Shown here piece by piece: positions 1 through 6,568 of a stretch of 14,518 nt of DNA; position 1 is the stretch's first letter, and each line of letters begins with the position of its first letter. Location: positions 1 to 14,518 of the forward strand of contig JAHHRQ010000043.1 in NCBI GenBank assembly GCA_020025715.1, written 5' to 3'. This stretch comes from Oscillospiraceae bacterium. GTDB taxonomy: Bacteria > Bacillota > Clostridia > Oscillospirales > Oscillospiraceae. Under the pieces are notes generated by a model. It was not told where the DNA came from. It saw nothing but the letters and a program-made list of their open reading frames with translations, and made no database searches. A program made the translations under genes and the position numbers.

Positions 1-971
1 ACCAGGGGAGTGATACCCTCGAATTTCTTAAATACGTTTATGAAGTAGCTGGAGTCCATGTAACCTAAGTCGAGAGCAATCTGGTTTACACTGTCGTTAG
101 TTTCACGCAGACGCTCTTTTGCCCACTGCACCTTCTGACGGTTCACGTAGTTAATGAAGTTCTCGCCGAGCTCACGGCGGAAAAGACGTGAGAAGTAGCT
201 GGGGCTCAGGTGGCAGAGCTGGGCCATGTTGTTCATGGTGACCATCTCATGCTGATGATTGTTTACATATGCAACAGCGGGGTATACAGGGCTGCTCTTG
301 GGCAGGTCAGGTTCAAATGAGGATGCGTCAGCAGAGGCGGGATCACGCAGCTCCTGAATGTCATGTATGGAGTTGGGCTGATCGCTGTTGCTGTGAAGCA
401 GAAACTCATAGGTGAGAGCCTGATTTTCACTGTTTACAGCTCTGTCTATTATATAGTTGATAATTGAGCTTATTGTTTCGGCAATCTGGAGAATACGTTT
501 ATACTCCATTTCGGGAAGCCTGTCGTATTTATCCATAAGGTCGGCTCTTGCAACTTCACTTTCAGCCTGGAATGAGCTGATTTCGTTTACAAGGCGCTCA
601 ACCTTGGCGTCAGTGTCAGTAGATGGAATTTTCACCTGTCCGAACATGACCGCGCCGAGGTAACGTTCACCGACCAGTACTGGAACGGCAACGTCAACAA
701 TGCCGCAGTGGCAGAGATATATATAAGGACGGCCCAGACGTACAGCCTCAAGACCGGCCAGAGCATCGCAGCGGTAGCAGCGCTTTCTTGAAATGGGGTT
801 TTCTCTTATGATGCTGCAAAATTCTGTTCTGCCGCTGTGCTTGGTTATGGGGTTTCCTTTAAAATCAATAGTTACGATGGCAGTGCCGGTAAGCTTTGCC
901 AGCTCGTCCTGAATTTTTTCCCATAATGGTATGTCCAGAAGTGATTTTAAATCAAATTCTCTTCGTCCCAC
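1..971 (-). CDS. PocR-domain AraC-family transcriptional regulator (3' end cut by window edge)
   Basis: A DNA-binding one-component regulator. I translated it from a GTG start at 971-969, chosen because a GGAGG ribosome site (985-981) lies 9 nt upstream; no ATG fits as well. About 323 residues are visible. Residues about 10-150 match the PocR ligand-binding domain: Cys52, a CYRC pair (65-68), then GLEAVRLGRPYIYLCHCG and later GERYLGAVMFGQV. Cys87 and Cys89 complete a cluster that could bind metal or a ligand. Residues about 155-190 look helical and may dimerise. Residues about 230-323 form the AraC double helix-turn-helix, with MAQLCHLSPSYFSRLFRRE and then IALDLGYMDSSYFIKVFKKF. The frame is open at base 1, so only the last tens of residues are missing. 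PocR domains in characterised proteins sense small organic ligands such as propanediol; the ligand here is unknown. It is divergent from plsC across about 430 bases. The family is confident; the regulon is not. Confidence 0.93.
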   Translation of the reverse strand, partial: MGRREFDLKSLLDIPLWEKIQDELAKLTGTAIVTIDFKGNPITKHSGRTEFCSIIRENPISRKRCYRCDALAGLEAVRLGRPYIYLCHCGIVDVAVPVLVGERYLGAVMFGQVKIPSTDTDAKVERLVNEISSFQAESEVARADLMDKYDRLPEMEYKRILQIAETISSIINYIIDRAVNSENQALTYEFLLHSNSDQPNSIHDIQELRDPASADASSFEPDLPKSSPVYPAVAYVNNHQHEMVTMNNMAQLCHLSPSYFSRLFRRELGENFINYVNRQKVQWAKERLRETNDSVNQIALDLGYMDSSYFINVFKKFEGITPL

Positions 972-1028
972 CTTATAATACCTCCAGATTTTATATTACA
1001 AAAATATCATACATAATTATCATATTTT

Positions 1029-1056
1029 AGTATACTTTAAAATAAAAAAATATCAA
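1029..1056 (-). promoter_or_regulatory. Sigma-A-type promoter of the PocR/AraC regulator
   Basis: On the minus strand there is TTGATA (1056-1051), a 16-nt spacer, then TATACT (1034-1029). It lies about 58 bases upstream of the GTG start at 971. Both hexamers are close to consensus. The leader between promoter and ribosome site is A/T-rich and shows no obvious hairpin. Confidence 0.6.
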
Positions 1057-1069
1057 CTACATATTGATA
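1051..1069. repeat. Inverted repeat over the regulator's -35 box (possible operator)
   Basis: TATCAA (1051-1056), a 7-nt spacer, then TTGATA (1064-1069) form a perfect 6-bp dyad. One arm is the -35 hexamer of the regulator's promoter. The position suits repression or autoregulation. AraC proteins often bind direct repeats instead, and chance is possible in such A/T-rich DNA. Confidence 0.4.
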
Positions 1070-1339
1070 CCCAAAAATAAGACATATATGCTGTAATAAT
1101 ATAAAAAACGACAAAAAAGAAAGAAATCAGTCGAAATATTGCGACCGGCAGATAAGAAGTCTAAAATTATAAACAATATCTATATTACGGCAGTTAAACA
1201 TATAAGAAAAAATACTCAAATTCCGGTGTTTTAAATTACAACAATTTTTTAAAATCGAAGGATGAATAATATTCCATTTTGTGTAAGTTCGTGCCTCAAA
1301 AAAGTGAGTATATGGAAAGTATTTTTGCGTTTGTTGTGT

Positions 1340-1368
1340 TTTACAAATTAAAAGAAATGCGATATAAT
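1340..1368 (+). promoter_or_regulatory. Sigma-A-type promoter of the plsC-SDR operon
   Basis: TTTACA (1340-1345), a 17-nt spacer, then a perfect TATAAT (1363-1368). It lies just upstream of the AGAGGTGG ribosome site (1384-1391) of plsC. Spacing and sequence are close to ideal. Confidence 0.75.
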
Positions 1369-1400
1369 AGATAAAATATATAAAGAGGTGGTTTTAAACT

Positions 1401-2204
1401 TTGCTTATTCTCATATTTGCTATTCTTGCCGCCATTGCCACGGTTTTATACGGATTTTTTGTAAGTGCTGTGGTATGGCAGCTTATTCTTGTATTTTTAG
1501 GCTCATATATCGCAATCAACGCTTTGTTTGTCCTTTTCTTCTACCTTGGAAGTCTCAGCGTGGACCGCTCAAAGCCAATGGAAAAGCAGAGCAAAATATG
1601 CAGAGCTGCATGCTATAACATTATAGGTCTTGCCTGCGAGTACTGCTCAATCCGCACCACAATTATTGATGAAGACAAGCTTCCCAAGGATGAAAACTTC
1701 CTGCTTATAAGCAATCATCGTTCAGCCTTTGACCCGCTGGTAATTATGGACAAGCTGAGAAAGTATAACATATCCTTTGTTTCCAAGCCCTCCAACATGG
1801 AAATGCCTGTTGCGGGCCGCATTGCTCACGGTGCAGGCTTCCTGCCTATCGACAGAGAAAATAACAGAAACGCACTGAAAACCATTATTCAGGCCGCAGA
1901 TTATATTAAGCGCGGCGTCTGCTCTATGGCTATCTACCCTGAAGGCACCAGAAACAGAGGCGAGGAGCTTCTTGACTTCCATGCCGGCAGCTTTAAAATT
2001 GCTCAGAAGGCCGACTGCCCTCTGGTAATCAGCTGCATTACAGGTACAGAAGACCTTAAATTCTGGCGCATTTTCAGCGGAAACAAGGTTAAGGTTAAAA
2101 TTCTTGAAGTAATTCCGGCAGAAAAGGTTAAGGCAATGAACACAGGCGATCTTGCCGAGTACAGCCGCAATCTTATAACAGAAAGTCTGCGTAAGGGAAT
2201 CTGA
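1401..2204 (+). CDS. plsC: 1-acyl-sn-glycerol-3-phosphate acyltransferase (PlsC family)
   Basis: The family transfers an acyl chain to lysophosphatidic acid to make phosphatidic acid at the inner face of the membrane. It is a 267-residue protein starting with TTG at 1401, 9 nt after an AGAGGTGG ribosome site. Residues about 1-50 form two membrane segments. The catalytic HX4D motif is NHRSAFD (His106, Asp111). Motif II is GFLPIDRENN near 146-155, and the glycerol-phosphate-binding motif is PEGTRNR (180-186). The order and spacing of the motifs are normal for the family, so I expect an active enzyme. It is the first gene of a two-gene operon; the next gene starts 1 nt after its stop. Some clostridial members use other lyso-lipid acceptors, so the exact substrate is inferred. 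Confidence 0.93.
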   Translation: MLILIFAILAAIATVLYGFFVSAVVWQLILVFLGSYIAINALFVLFFYLGSLSVDRSKPMEKQSKICRAACYNIIGLACEYCSIRTTIIDEDKLPKDENFLLISNHRSAFDPLVIMDKLRKYNISFVSKPSNMEMPVAGRIAHGAGFLPIDRENNRNALKTIIQAADYIKRGVCSMAIYPEGTRNRGEELLDFHAGSFKIAQKADCPLVISCITGTEDLKFWRIFSGNKVKVKILEVIPAEKVKAMNTGDLAEYSRNLITESLRKGI

Positions 2205-2205
2205 C

Positions 2206-2937
2206 ATGGAAAGAAACGCAGTAATTACCGGCTCTTCCCGAGGTATCGGCAGAGCCATTGCAGAAGCTCTGGCGGAAAATGGTTGGGGAGTCTGCATAAA
2301 CTATATTGAAAGAAAAGACATGGCGGAAGAGCTATGTAATAAGATTAAAGCCAAAGGCGGCAGAGCTATTGCCGTAAGTGCGGACGTTTCCGACAGAGAA
2401 CAGGTGGACGAAATGTTCAGAAGGGCTCGGGCTGAGCTTGGCGAAATTTCTCTGCTTGTAAATAATGCCGGTCTTTCTCTCCATTTACAGTTTCAGGATA
2501 CTGAGCCTGAAATGTGGAAAAGAATTTTCGACGTCAACTTTTTCGGCTGCGTAAACTGCATAAATGCGGCTTTACCATACATGCTCCATGAGCATGAGGG
2601 CATAATCATAAATATGAGCTCTATCTGGGGTCTCCACGGCGGCTCATGCGAGTCCGCATATACCGCTTCAAAGCACGCGGTTGTCGGTCTTACCCGTTCT
2701 CTTTCCGCAGAGCTTGCCCCCAGCCATATAAGAGTGAACGCCATTGCTCCCGGTGTTATTGAAACCGACATGATGAAAGGGGAGCTTGACGAAGAAGCTC
2801 TCGAAAATCTTAAACTGGAAATGCCTATGGAGCGTTTCGGCACTCCGGAAGATGTGGCAAAAGCCGCTCTTTATATTGTAGATGCCGATTACATGACTGG
2901 ACAGACAGTAGTTCTGGACGGGGGATTTATGATATAA
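2206..2937 (+). CDS. SDR oxidoreductase, FabG-like; probable EF-P 5-aminopentanone reductase (YmfI type)
   Basis: A 243-residue NAD(P)H-dependent short-chain dehydrogenase. The cofactor motif is TGSSRGIG (8-15), NNAG is at 86-89, and the active-site residues are Ser139, Tyr152 and Lys156. The end, with TGQTVVLDGG, is typical of FabG-like enzymes. The stretch SSIWGLHGGSCES (138-150) is not usual for true FabG. It resembles the SSIWGxxGASCE segment I associate with YmfI, which reduces 5-aminopentanone on Lys32 of elongation factor P in Bacillus. I therefore favour that role, with 3-oxoacyl-ACP reductase as the alternative. No efp or fatty-acid synthesis gene is present to decide. The gene starts 1 nt after the plsC stop and ends at a strong terminator, so the two are co-transcribed and probably translationally coupled. 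Confidence 0.88.
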   Translation: MERNAVITGSSRGIGRAIAEALAENGWGVCINYIERKDMAEELCNKIKAKGGRAIAVSADVSDREQVDEMFRRARAELGEISLLVNNAGLSLHLQFQDTEPEMWKRIFDVNFFGCVNCINAALPYMLHEHEGIIINMSSIWGLHGGSCESAYTASKHAVVGLTRSLSAELAPSHIRVNAIAPGVIETDMMKGELDEEALENLKLEMPMERFGTPEDVAKAALYIVDADYMTGQTVVLDGGFMI

Positions 2938-2960
2938 AATCCGGAATTAAACAGCATTAT

Positions 2961-2993
2961 AAATCCCGATCTGTTAAAGGTCGGGATTTTTTT
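2961..2993 (+). terminator. Intrinsic terminator after the plsC-SDR operon
   Basis: AAATCCCGA (2961-2969) pairs with TCGGGATTT (2981-2989), with two more closing pairs including a G-T wobble. It is followed by a T-run. It lies 23 bases after the SDR stop codon. Confidence 0.88.
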
Positions 2994-3103
2994 CAATTTC
3001 ACACCATTGCTGCTCCCTTGTATAAAATCAAAGCATTTAAGGGACAATATAAATACACCCTACATATGATGTATTGGGCGACAATTTCCGGAGTGTGAAA
3101 GAA

Positions 3104-3451
3104 ATGGTCAAACGAGGAGATATTTATTATGCGGATTTAAGTCCGGTTGTGGGCAGTGAGCAGGGAGGAATGCGTCCGGTTCTGATAGTTCAGAACGACA
3201 CAGGCAACCGCCACAGCCCCACCGTCATTGCCGCTGCTATAACAAGCCAGACAGGGAAAGCCAGACTCCCTACCCATATAGAGCTTTCCGGCGCAAGCGT
3301 GGGATTAAACAGAGACAGCGTAATTCTGCTTGAACAGATACGGACAATAGATAAGTCGAGACTGAGAGAGAAAATGGGGAAGCTGGACGAGGGCACGATG
3401 AATGAAGTAAATAACGCCCTTGCTGTCAGCTTCGGACTGGGTGCAAATTAA
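3104..3451 (+). CDS. mazF: MazF/EndoA-type mRNA interferase (PemK family toxin)
   Basis: A 115-residue homologue of Bacillus EndoA, which cuts single-stranded mRNA at short U-rich sites. I start it at ATG 3104 because a GGAG site (3090-3093) lies 10 nt upstream and the protein then begins MVKRGDIYYADLSP, as EndoA does. A longer frame from TTG 3074 has no such support. Conserved segments are VGSEQGGMRPVLIVQND (16-32), AAITSQ (44-49), KARLPTHIE and DSVILLEQIRTIDK. Arg24 and Thr47 match the EndoA active-site pair, so the toxin looks intact. No antitoxin gene (EndoAI/MazE-like) is visible upstream; the 166-base gap holds only the previous terminator and leader. I could not find a strong promoter. 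A terminator follows directly. Confidence 0.93.
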   Translation: MVKRGDIYYADLSPVVGSEQGGMRPVLIVQNDTGNRHSPTVIAAAITSQTGKARLPTHIELSGASVGLNRDSVILLEQIRTIDKSRLREKMGKLDEGTMNEVNNALAVSFGLGAN

Positions 3452-3478
3452 ATACCGCAGTAATGTTATGAATATAAA

Positions 3479-3514
3479 GCTCTGCTCATATTATTGAGCG
3501 GGGCATCTTTTTTT
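3479..3514 (+). terminator. Intrinsic terminator after mazF, abutting the next ribosome site
   Basis: GCTCTGCTCA (3479-3488) pairs with TGAGCGGGGC (3495-3504) through eight Watson-Crick pairs and two G-T wobbles. The loop is 6 nt and seven T residues follow (3508-3514). The ribosome site AGGGAGG (3515-3521) of the next gene begins at the base after the T-run. That gene therefore either relies on read-through past this hairpin or is transcribed from an unseen start. Confidence 0.8.
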
Positions 3515-3528
3515 AGGGAGGTTTCGAG

Positions 3529-4014
3529 TTGGAAAAGAAAATCTACATAGAAGGCACGGAGCGGGGAAGCCTCTTTATTAAAAAAGAAGGCATGTATACA
3601 GTTCTCCACGGTGAAATCTCCTCAGATGGGGAGCTTATGCGGCTTTATTTACATGGCGGCGGGGAAATTTTGCCCCTTGGACTAATGGAGCCTAAAGGTG
3701 AAAAGGCAGTTTTCAGAAAGCGTTACAGCAAAATGGAAATGCAGAAATTCCCGAAAAAAATTGAGAAAGCCCTTGCTGTTCCCTATAATCAAAGCCCGCC
3801 GGTGCCTGAAAAAAGCGAAAAACCGAAGCCTCAGATTATTAAAATCCCTGAGCCTCAGCGAAAATCCGAATACTGGAAAGAGGAAAACGGGAGCTTATTC
3901 TATATATGTGATGAGGGGCGATTTCTTGCCCTGCCTGCGGAACTGAGGAAAAAAATCCCGGGGCTGCGCCTAAAAAAATACAAAAATCGACAATATATGC
4001 TTTTCCGCTATTGA
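3529..4014 (+). CDS. Hypothetical two-part soluble protein
   Basis: A 161-residue basic protein that I cannot assign to a function. The start is TTG 3529, 7 nt after a strong AGGGAGG site. Residues about 1-80 look like a small beta domain: LHGEISSDGELMRLYLHGGGEILPLGLMEP, ending in a Lys/Arg-rich helix. I have seen a similar pattern (a polar beta module followed by YLGL and a basic RRLS-like stretch) in Oscillospiraceae proteins of unknown role, but this is from memory. Residues about 88-113 are a Pro/Lys-rich linker. Residues about 114-161 are a second small module, EYWKEENGSLFYICDEGRF, ending KKYKNRQYMLFRY. There is no signal peptide or membrane segment. It lies between mazF and pdp. It does not look like a MazE antitoxin, and its stop codon overlaps the pdp promoter. 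Confidence 0.8.
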   Translation: MEKKIYIEGTERGSLFIKKEGMYTVLHGEISSDGELMRLYLHGGGEILPLGLMEPKGEKAVFRKRYSKMEMQKFPKKIEKALAVPYNQSPPVPEKSEKPKPQIIKIPEPQRKSEYWKEENGSLFYICDEGRFLALPAELRKKIPGLRLKKYKNRQYMLFRY

Positions 4015-4039
4015 GAAAGAAAAGGGAATATGCTATAAT
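4011..4039 (+). promoter_or_regulatory. Extended -10 promoter of pdp
   Basis: TTGAGA (4011-4016), a 17-nt spacer, then TATAAT (4034-4039) preceded by TGC, an extended -10. The -35 hexamer contains the TGA stop of the upstream gene (4012-4014). It lies about 50 bases upstream of the pdp start. Confidence 0.8.
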
Positions 4040-4089
4040 CAAGTACTACATGATAAAACTTGGGTAAAGAAAAAACGGAGGCATTTGAT

Positions 4090-5394
4090 ATGCAGATGAC
4101 AGATATAATCGCCAAGAAACGGGATGGCGAGGAATTGAGCACAGAAGAAATAGCATTTATGATAAAGGGCTACACAAAAGGCGACATTCCTGATTATCAG
4201 ATGTCAGCCATGTGCATGGCAATTATGCTCCGTGGTATGAGTGACAGAGAGACTCTGGATATGACTATGTCTATGACCAATTCCGGAGAAACTCTTGACT
4301 TGAGCCCCATTAAGGGTGTCAAGGCCGATAAGCACTCTACCGGCGGCGTAGGCGATAAGACAAGCCTTATACTATGCCCTATGGTTTCTGCCTGCGGAAT
4401 GAAAGTTGCCAAAATGTCAGGCCGCGGCCTGGGACATACCGGTGGTACTATAGATAAACTGGAAAGCTTCCCCGGATTCACAACCGATATGACCGAGGAG
4501 CAGTTCTATAAGAATGTTAATGATATAGGCATTGCCATTATGGGGCAGACTGCTGACCTTGTTCCCGCTGATAAGAAGATATATGCCCTGAGAGACGTTA
4601 CCGGCACTGTACCTTCCATTCCTCTTATTGTAAGCTCCATAATGTCCAAGAAGCTGGCATCCGGCTCTGATGTTATTGTGCTTGACGTTAAGTGCGGCAG
4701 CGGCGCATTCATGAAAACTCAGGATGACGCTGAGAAGCTTGCAAGAGGCCTTACCCGTATAGGCAGACTTGCAGGAAGAAAGTGTGCAGCTGTTATTACC
4801 GATATGGACCAGCCTCTGGGCCATGCAGTCGGTAACGCTCTGGAAGTTAAGGAAGCTATTTCCGTTTTAAGAGGCGAGGAGAAAGGCGACCTGCTTGAAC
4901 TCTGCCTTACTCTGGGCGGACTTATGCTCACCGAGGGCGGCTTTGCAGACAGCATAGAAAAGGCAAGAGAAATGATGCTGGAGACTATTTCTAACGGAAA
5001 GGCTCTCAATAAGCTGGCTGAAATGGTTGCAGCTCAGCACGGCGATAACAGCGCTGTGTTTGAAACCTCTCTTCTGCCCGAAGCTAAATATAAAATCCCT
5101 GTGTACTCCACCGAGGCAGGCTATGTGCGCGGTATTCAGGCCGAGCAGGTGGGTCTTGTTTCCATGCACCTTGGCGGCGGCAGAGCCACTAAGGACAGTG
5201 AAATTGATCTGGCTGTGGGTGTTGTTCTCAATAAGAAGATAGGCGACCATGTCTATGACGGTGAGCTTCTGGGAACCATCCATGCAAATGACGAGAGAAA
5301 GGGCAGAGAGGCCGTTGAGCTTCTGCGTAAGTGCTACCGTTTCTCCTCCGAAAATCACAGCCGTCCCAAGTTTATAAAAGACATCGTAAGATAA
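4090..5394 (+). CDS. pdp: Pyrimidine-nucleoside phosphorylase
   Basis: It splits uridine, thymidine and deoxyuridine with phosphate into base and (deoxy)ribose 1-phosphate, in cytosolic nucleoside salvage. I start it at ATG 4090 because GGAGG (4077-4081) lies 8 nt upstream. This gives 434 residues, essentially the Bacillus length; the frame also extends to a TTG at 4060, which lacks a ribosome site. The phosphate-binding segment is KHSTGGVGDK (81-90), followed by the glycine-rich SGRGLGHTGGT (110-120). Arg168, Ser183 and Lys187, the base-binding residues known from the Geobacillus enzyme, are all in place. Domain order is normal: alpha-helical, large alpha/beta with KCGSGAFMKT, and C-terminal beta. 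It is a single gene with its own promoter and terminator. No deoC, cdd or nucleoside transporter is next to it. Confidence 0.97.
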   Translation: MQMTDIIAKKRDGEELSTEEIAFMIKGYTKGDIPDYQMSAMCMAIMLRGMSDRETLDMTMSMTNSGETLDLSPIKGVKADKHSTGGVGDKTSLILCPMVSACGMKVAKMSGRGLGHTGGTIDKLESFPGFTTDMTEEQFYKNVNDIGIAIMGQTADLVPADKKIYALRDVTGTVPSIPLIVSSIMSKKLASGSDVIVLDVKCGSGAFMKTQDDAEKLARGLTRIGRLAGRKCAAVITDMDQPLGHAVGNALEVKEAISVLRGEEKGDLLELCLTLGGLMLTEGGFADSIEKAREMMLETISNGKALNKLAEMVAAQHGDNSAVFETSLLPEAKYKIPVYSTEAGYVRGIQAEQVGLVSMHLGGGRATKDSEIDLAVGVVLNKKIGDHVYDGELLGTIHANDERKGREAVELLRKCYRFSSENHSRPKFIKDIVR

Positions 5395-5397
5395 TAT

Positions 5398-5426
5398 AAA
5401 AAAGGTGCGAAAAACGCACCTTTTTT
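5398..5426 (+). terminator. Intrinsic terminator of pdp
   Basis: GGTGCG (5404-5409), loop AAAAA, CGCACC (5415-5420), flanked by an A-run and followed by six T residues. It begins 4 bases after the pdp stop. Confidence 0.92.
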
Positions 5427-5442
5427 CTCGTCTCCATAAAAG

Positions 5443-5473
5443 TAAAGCTCCGTATCCAAGATACGGAGCTTTA
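5443..5473 (-). terminator. Terminator of the SGNH-like gene, probably bidirectional
   Basis: A perfect stem runs TAAAGCTCCGTATC (5443-5456), a 3-nt loop, then GATACGGAGCTTTA (5460-5473). It lies 6 bases beyond the stop of the minus-strand gene at 5480. A/T-rich flanks on both sides could work in either direction between the two convergent genes. Confidence 0.82.
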
Positions 5474-5479
5474 TTTTTA

Positions 5480-6340
5480 TTATTCAGGTTTGTGAGTTCT
5501 GAGATACTGGAGAATCTGGCTTAAACCGGCGGAGTTAATGGTTTTGCCGTTAGCGCCTGCAAAATCAGAATTTAAAGTGCCGGAAACATCACACACAACA
5601 CTGCCAAGATCGGCAAAATATGCGCCTGTACTGCTGCATACTGCCTTGACCCATTCTTCCAGATCGTTTGCCATTGCAACTGTAATGCCGTCAAGTGAGG
5701 GATAGTAAGAAGCAACGGAAGTAGGACCGCAGAGGATAATGGTTGTATCAGGGCTCTGAGCCTTGATGCCGTTTATAAGTGCGGTGTAGTTTGCAACAAA
5801 ATCAGATTTGGTTACATCTGCAAGACCGTCCATACCAAGGGCAACTACAAGAGTTTTGGGCTTTGCCAGACCTGCTGCCGCAGTTGCGGGCATTACAGTG
5901 CCGTCACCGGGGTAGACGATGTTACATTCTGCAATGGTTGAAGCGGGAATATTTCCCGGCTCGCTTGCCCATACCTGACTGGTAGCAATGCCGCCGGTAA
6001 GAAGTCCGTTATCTCTCAGACCTATAAGTGAGCTGTCGGTTAAGAAAGTAAGGCTGTCAATGTAGGCCTGACCTGCATCGCTGCTTTCGGGAAGAACTTT
6101 TATTTCGCCGGGTGTAAAGCCTGCGGCATCTTCGCCTTCTTCGCCCTCGGCAGTACCTTCGCCGTCTTTTGAACCGCCTTTATCTTTAGGCACTCCGTCC
6201 AGATATAAAGTACCGTCCTCTTGCTTGTCGGGATTTTTTGCAGCGGAGGCAACTATGAAACCTACGAGCAGGGCAACCAGACACACCATAATAGCTACTG
6301 CCCATATCATATTTTTAAGCATTGATAATTTACTCTGCAT
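5480..6340 (-). CDS. Membrane-anchored SGNH/GDSL-hydrolase-like protein, catalytic blocks degenerate
   Basis: A 286-residue protein. I start it at ATG 6340 because GGAGG (6352-6348) lies 7 nt upstream; a GTG at 6346 is only 1 nt from that site. Residues about 8-34 form one membrane segment after a short basic head, so the rest should be outside the cell. Residues about 36-75 are a Gly/Glu/Asp-rich linker. The remainder follows the SGNH fold: block I is FLTDSSLIGL (99-108), in place of the family's FIGDSxTxGL; VVALGMDGL (165-173) replaces the GxND block; the C-terminal block is NGKTINSAG (264-272), where active enzymes have DGxHLxxxG. The block I Ser is kept but the Asn and the catalytic Asp-His pair appear lost. 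It may be a non-catalytic cell-envelope binder. The fold is fairly confident; the function is unknown. Confidence 0.82.
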   Translation of the reverse strand: MQSKLSMLKNMIWAVAIMVCLVALLVGFIVASAAKNPDKQEDGTLYLDGVPKDKGGSKDGEGTAEGEEGEDAAGFTPGEIKVLPESSDAGQAYIDSLTFLTDSSLIGLRDNGLLTGGIATSQVWASEPGNIPASTIAECNIVYPGDGTVMPATAAAGLAKPKTLVVALGMDGLADVTKSDFVANYTALINGIKAQSPDTTIILCGPTSVASYYPSLDGITVAMANDLEEWVKAVCSSTGAYFADLGSVVCDVSGTLNSDFAGANGKTINSAGLSQILQYLRTHKPE

Positions 6341-6365
6341 ATACACGCCTCCTCATAATAAGCCC

Positions 6366-6393
6366 ATTATACAGCAAATATCCGAAAATACAA
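6366..6393 (-). promoter_or_regulatory. Possible promoter of the SGNH-like gene
   Basis: On the minus strand there is a perfect TATAAT (6371-6366), 26 bases upstream of the ATG, with a weak TTGTAT (6393-6388) at 16-nt spacing. The -10 is convincing, the -35 is not. It would place transcription start close to the ribosome site. Confidence 0.5.
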
Positions 6394-6481
6394 AGACTTT
6401 TTTATGGAAACCTTACAAACTGTCTTTAAAGGAAGATTTAACGTATAATCTGTTGAAAAGCCACAGCTTAAAAGAGAACAG

Positions 6482-6513
6482 AAAAAGCCTCCGGCATAAA
6501 ATGTCGGAGGCTT
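6482..6513 (-). terminator. Intrinsic terminator of the EF-G-like gene
   Basis: AAGCCTCCGGCAT (6485-6497) pairs with ATGTCGGAGGCTT (6501-6513), with one wobble and a 3-nt loop. On the minus strand a T-run follows the stem. It lies about 55 bases after the stop at 6569. Confidence 0.85.
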
Positions 6514-6568
6514 AAATTTCTTAATTTACAGGAAAGTCAAATTAAACATTCCGTGTTTTAGCTGCACA

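Larger units (their letters stand above)
972..1400. other. AT-rich divergent intergenic region
   Basis: About 430 bases lie between the divergent regulator and plsC. The stretch is very A/T-rich and holds no convincing gene on either strand. It contains the regulator's ribosome site (981-985) and promoter (1029-1056), an inverted repeat over that promoter (1051-1069), and the plsC promoter (1340-1368) with its ribosome site (1384-1391). I see nothing structured in the middle, about 1070-1335. Confidence 0.7.

Noticed and set aside
1722..2297. A 191-codon minus-strand open frame across plsC and the SDR gene
   Set aside because: It crosses the junction of two clear genes on the opposite strand and its protein has no recognisable features.
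3074..3103. A longer MazF start at TTG 3074
   Set aside because: No ribosome site precedes it, and the extra 10 residues are absent from EndoA. ATG 3104 has a GGAG site at good spacing.
4867..5358. A 163-codon minus-strand open frame inside pdp
   Set aside because: It is an antisense shadow. pdp itself has every family motif in place.
6444..6449. A plus-strand TATAAT between the SGNH-like and EF-G-like genes
   Set aside because: There is no suitable -35 and no plus-strand gene or structured RNA follows, so it is likely chance in A/T-rich DNA.
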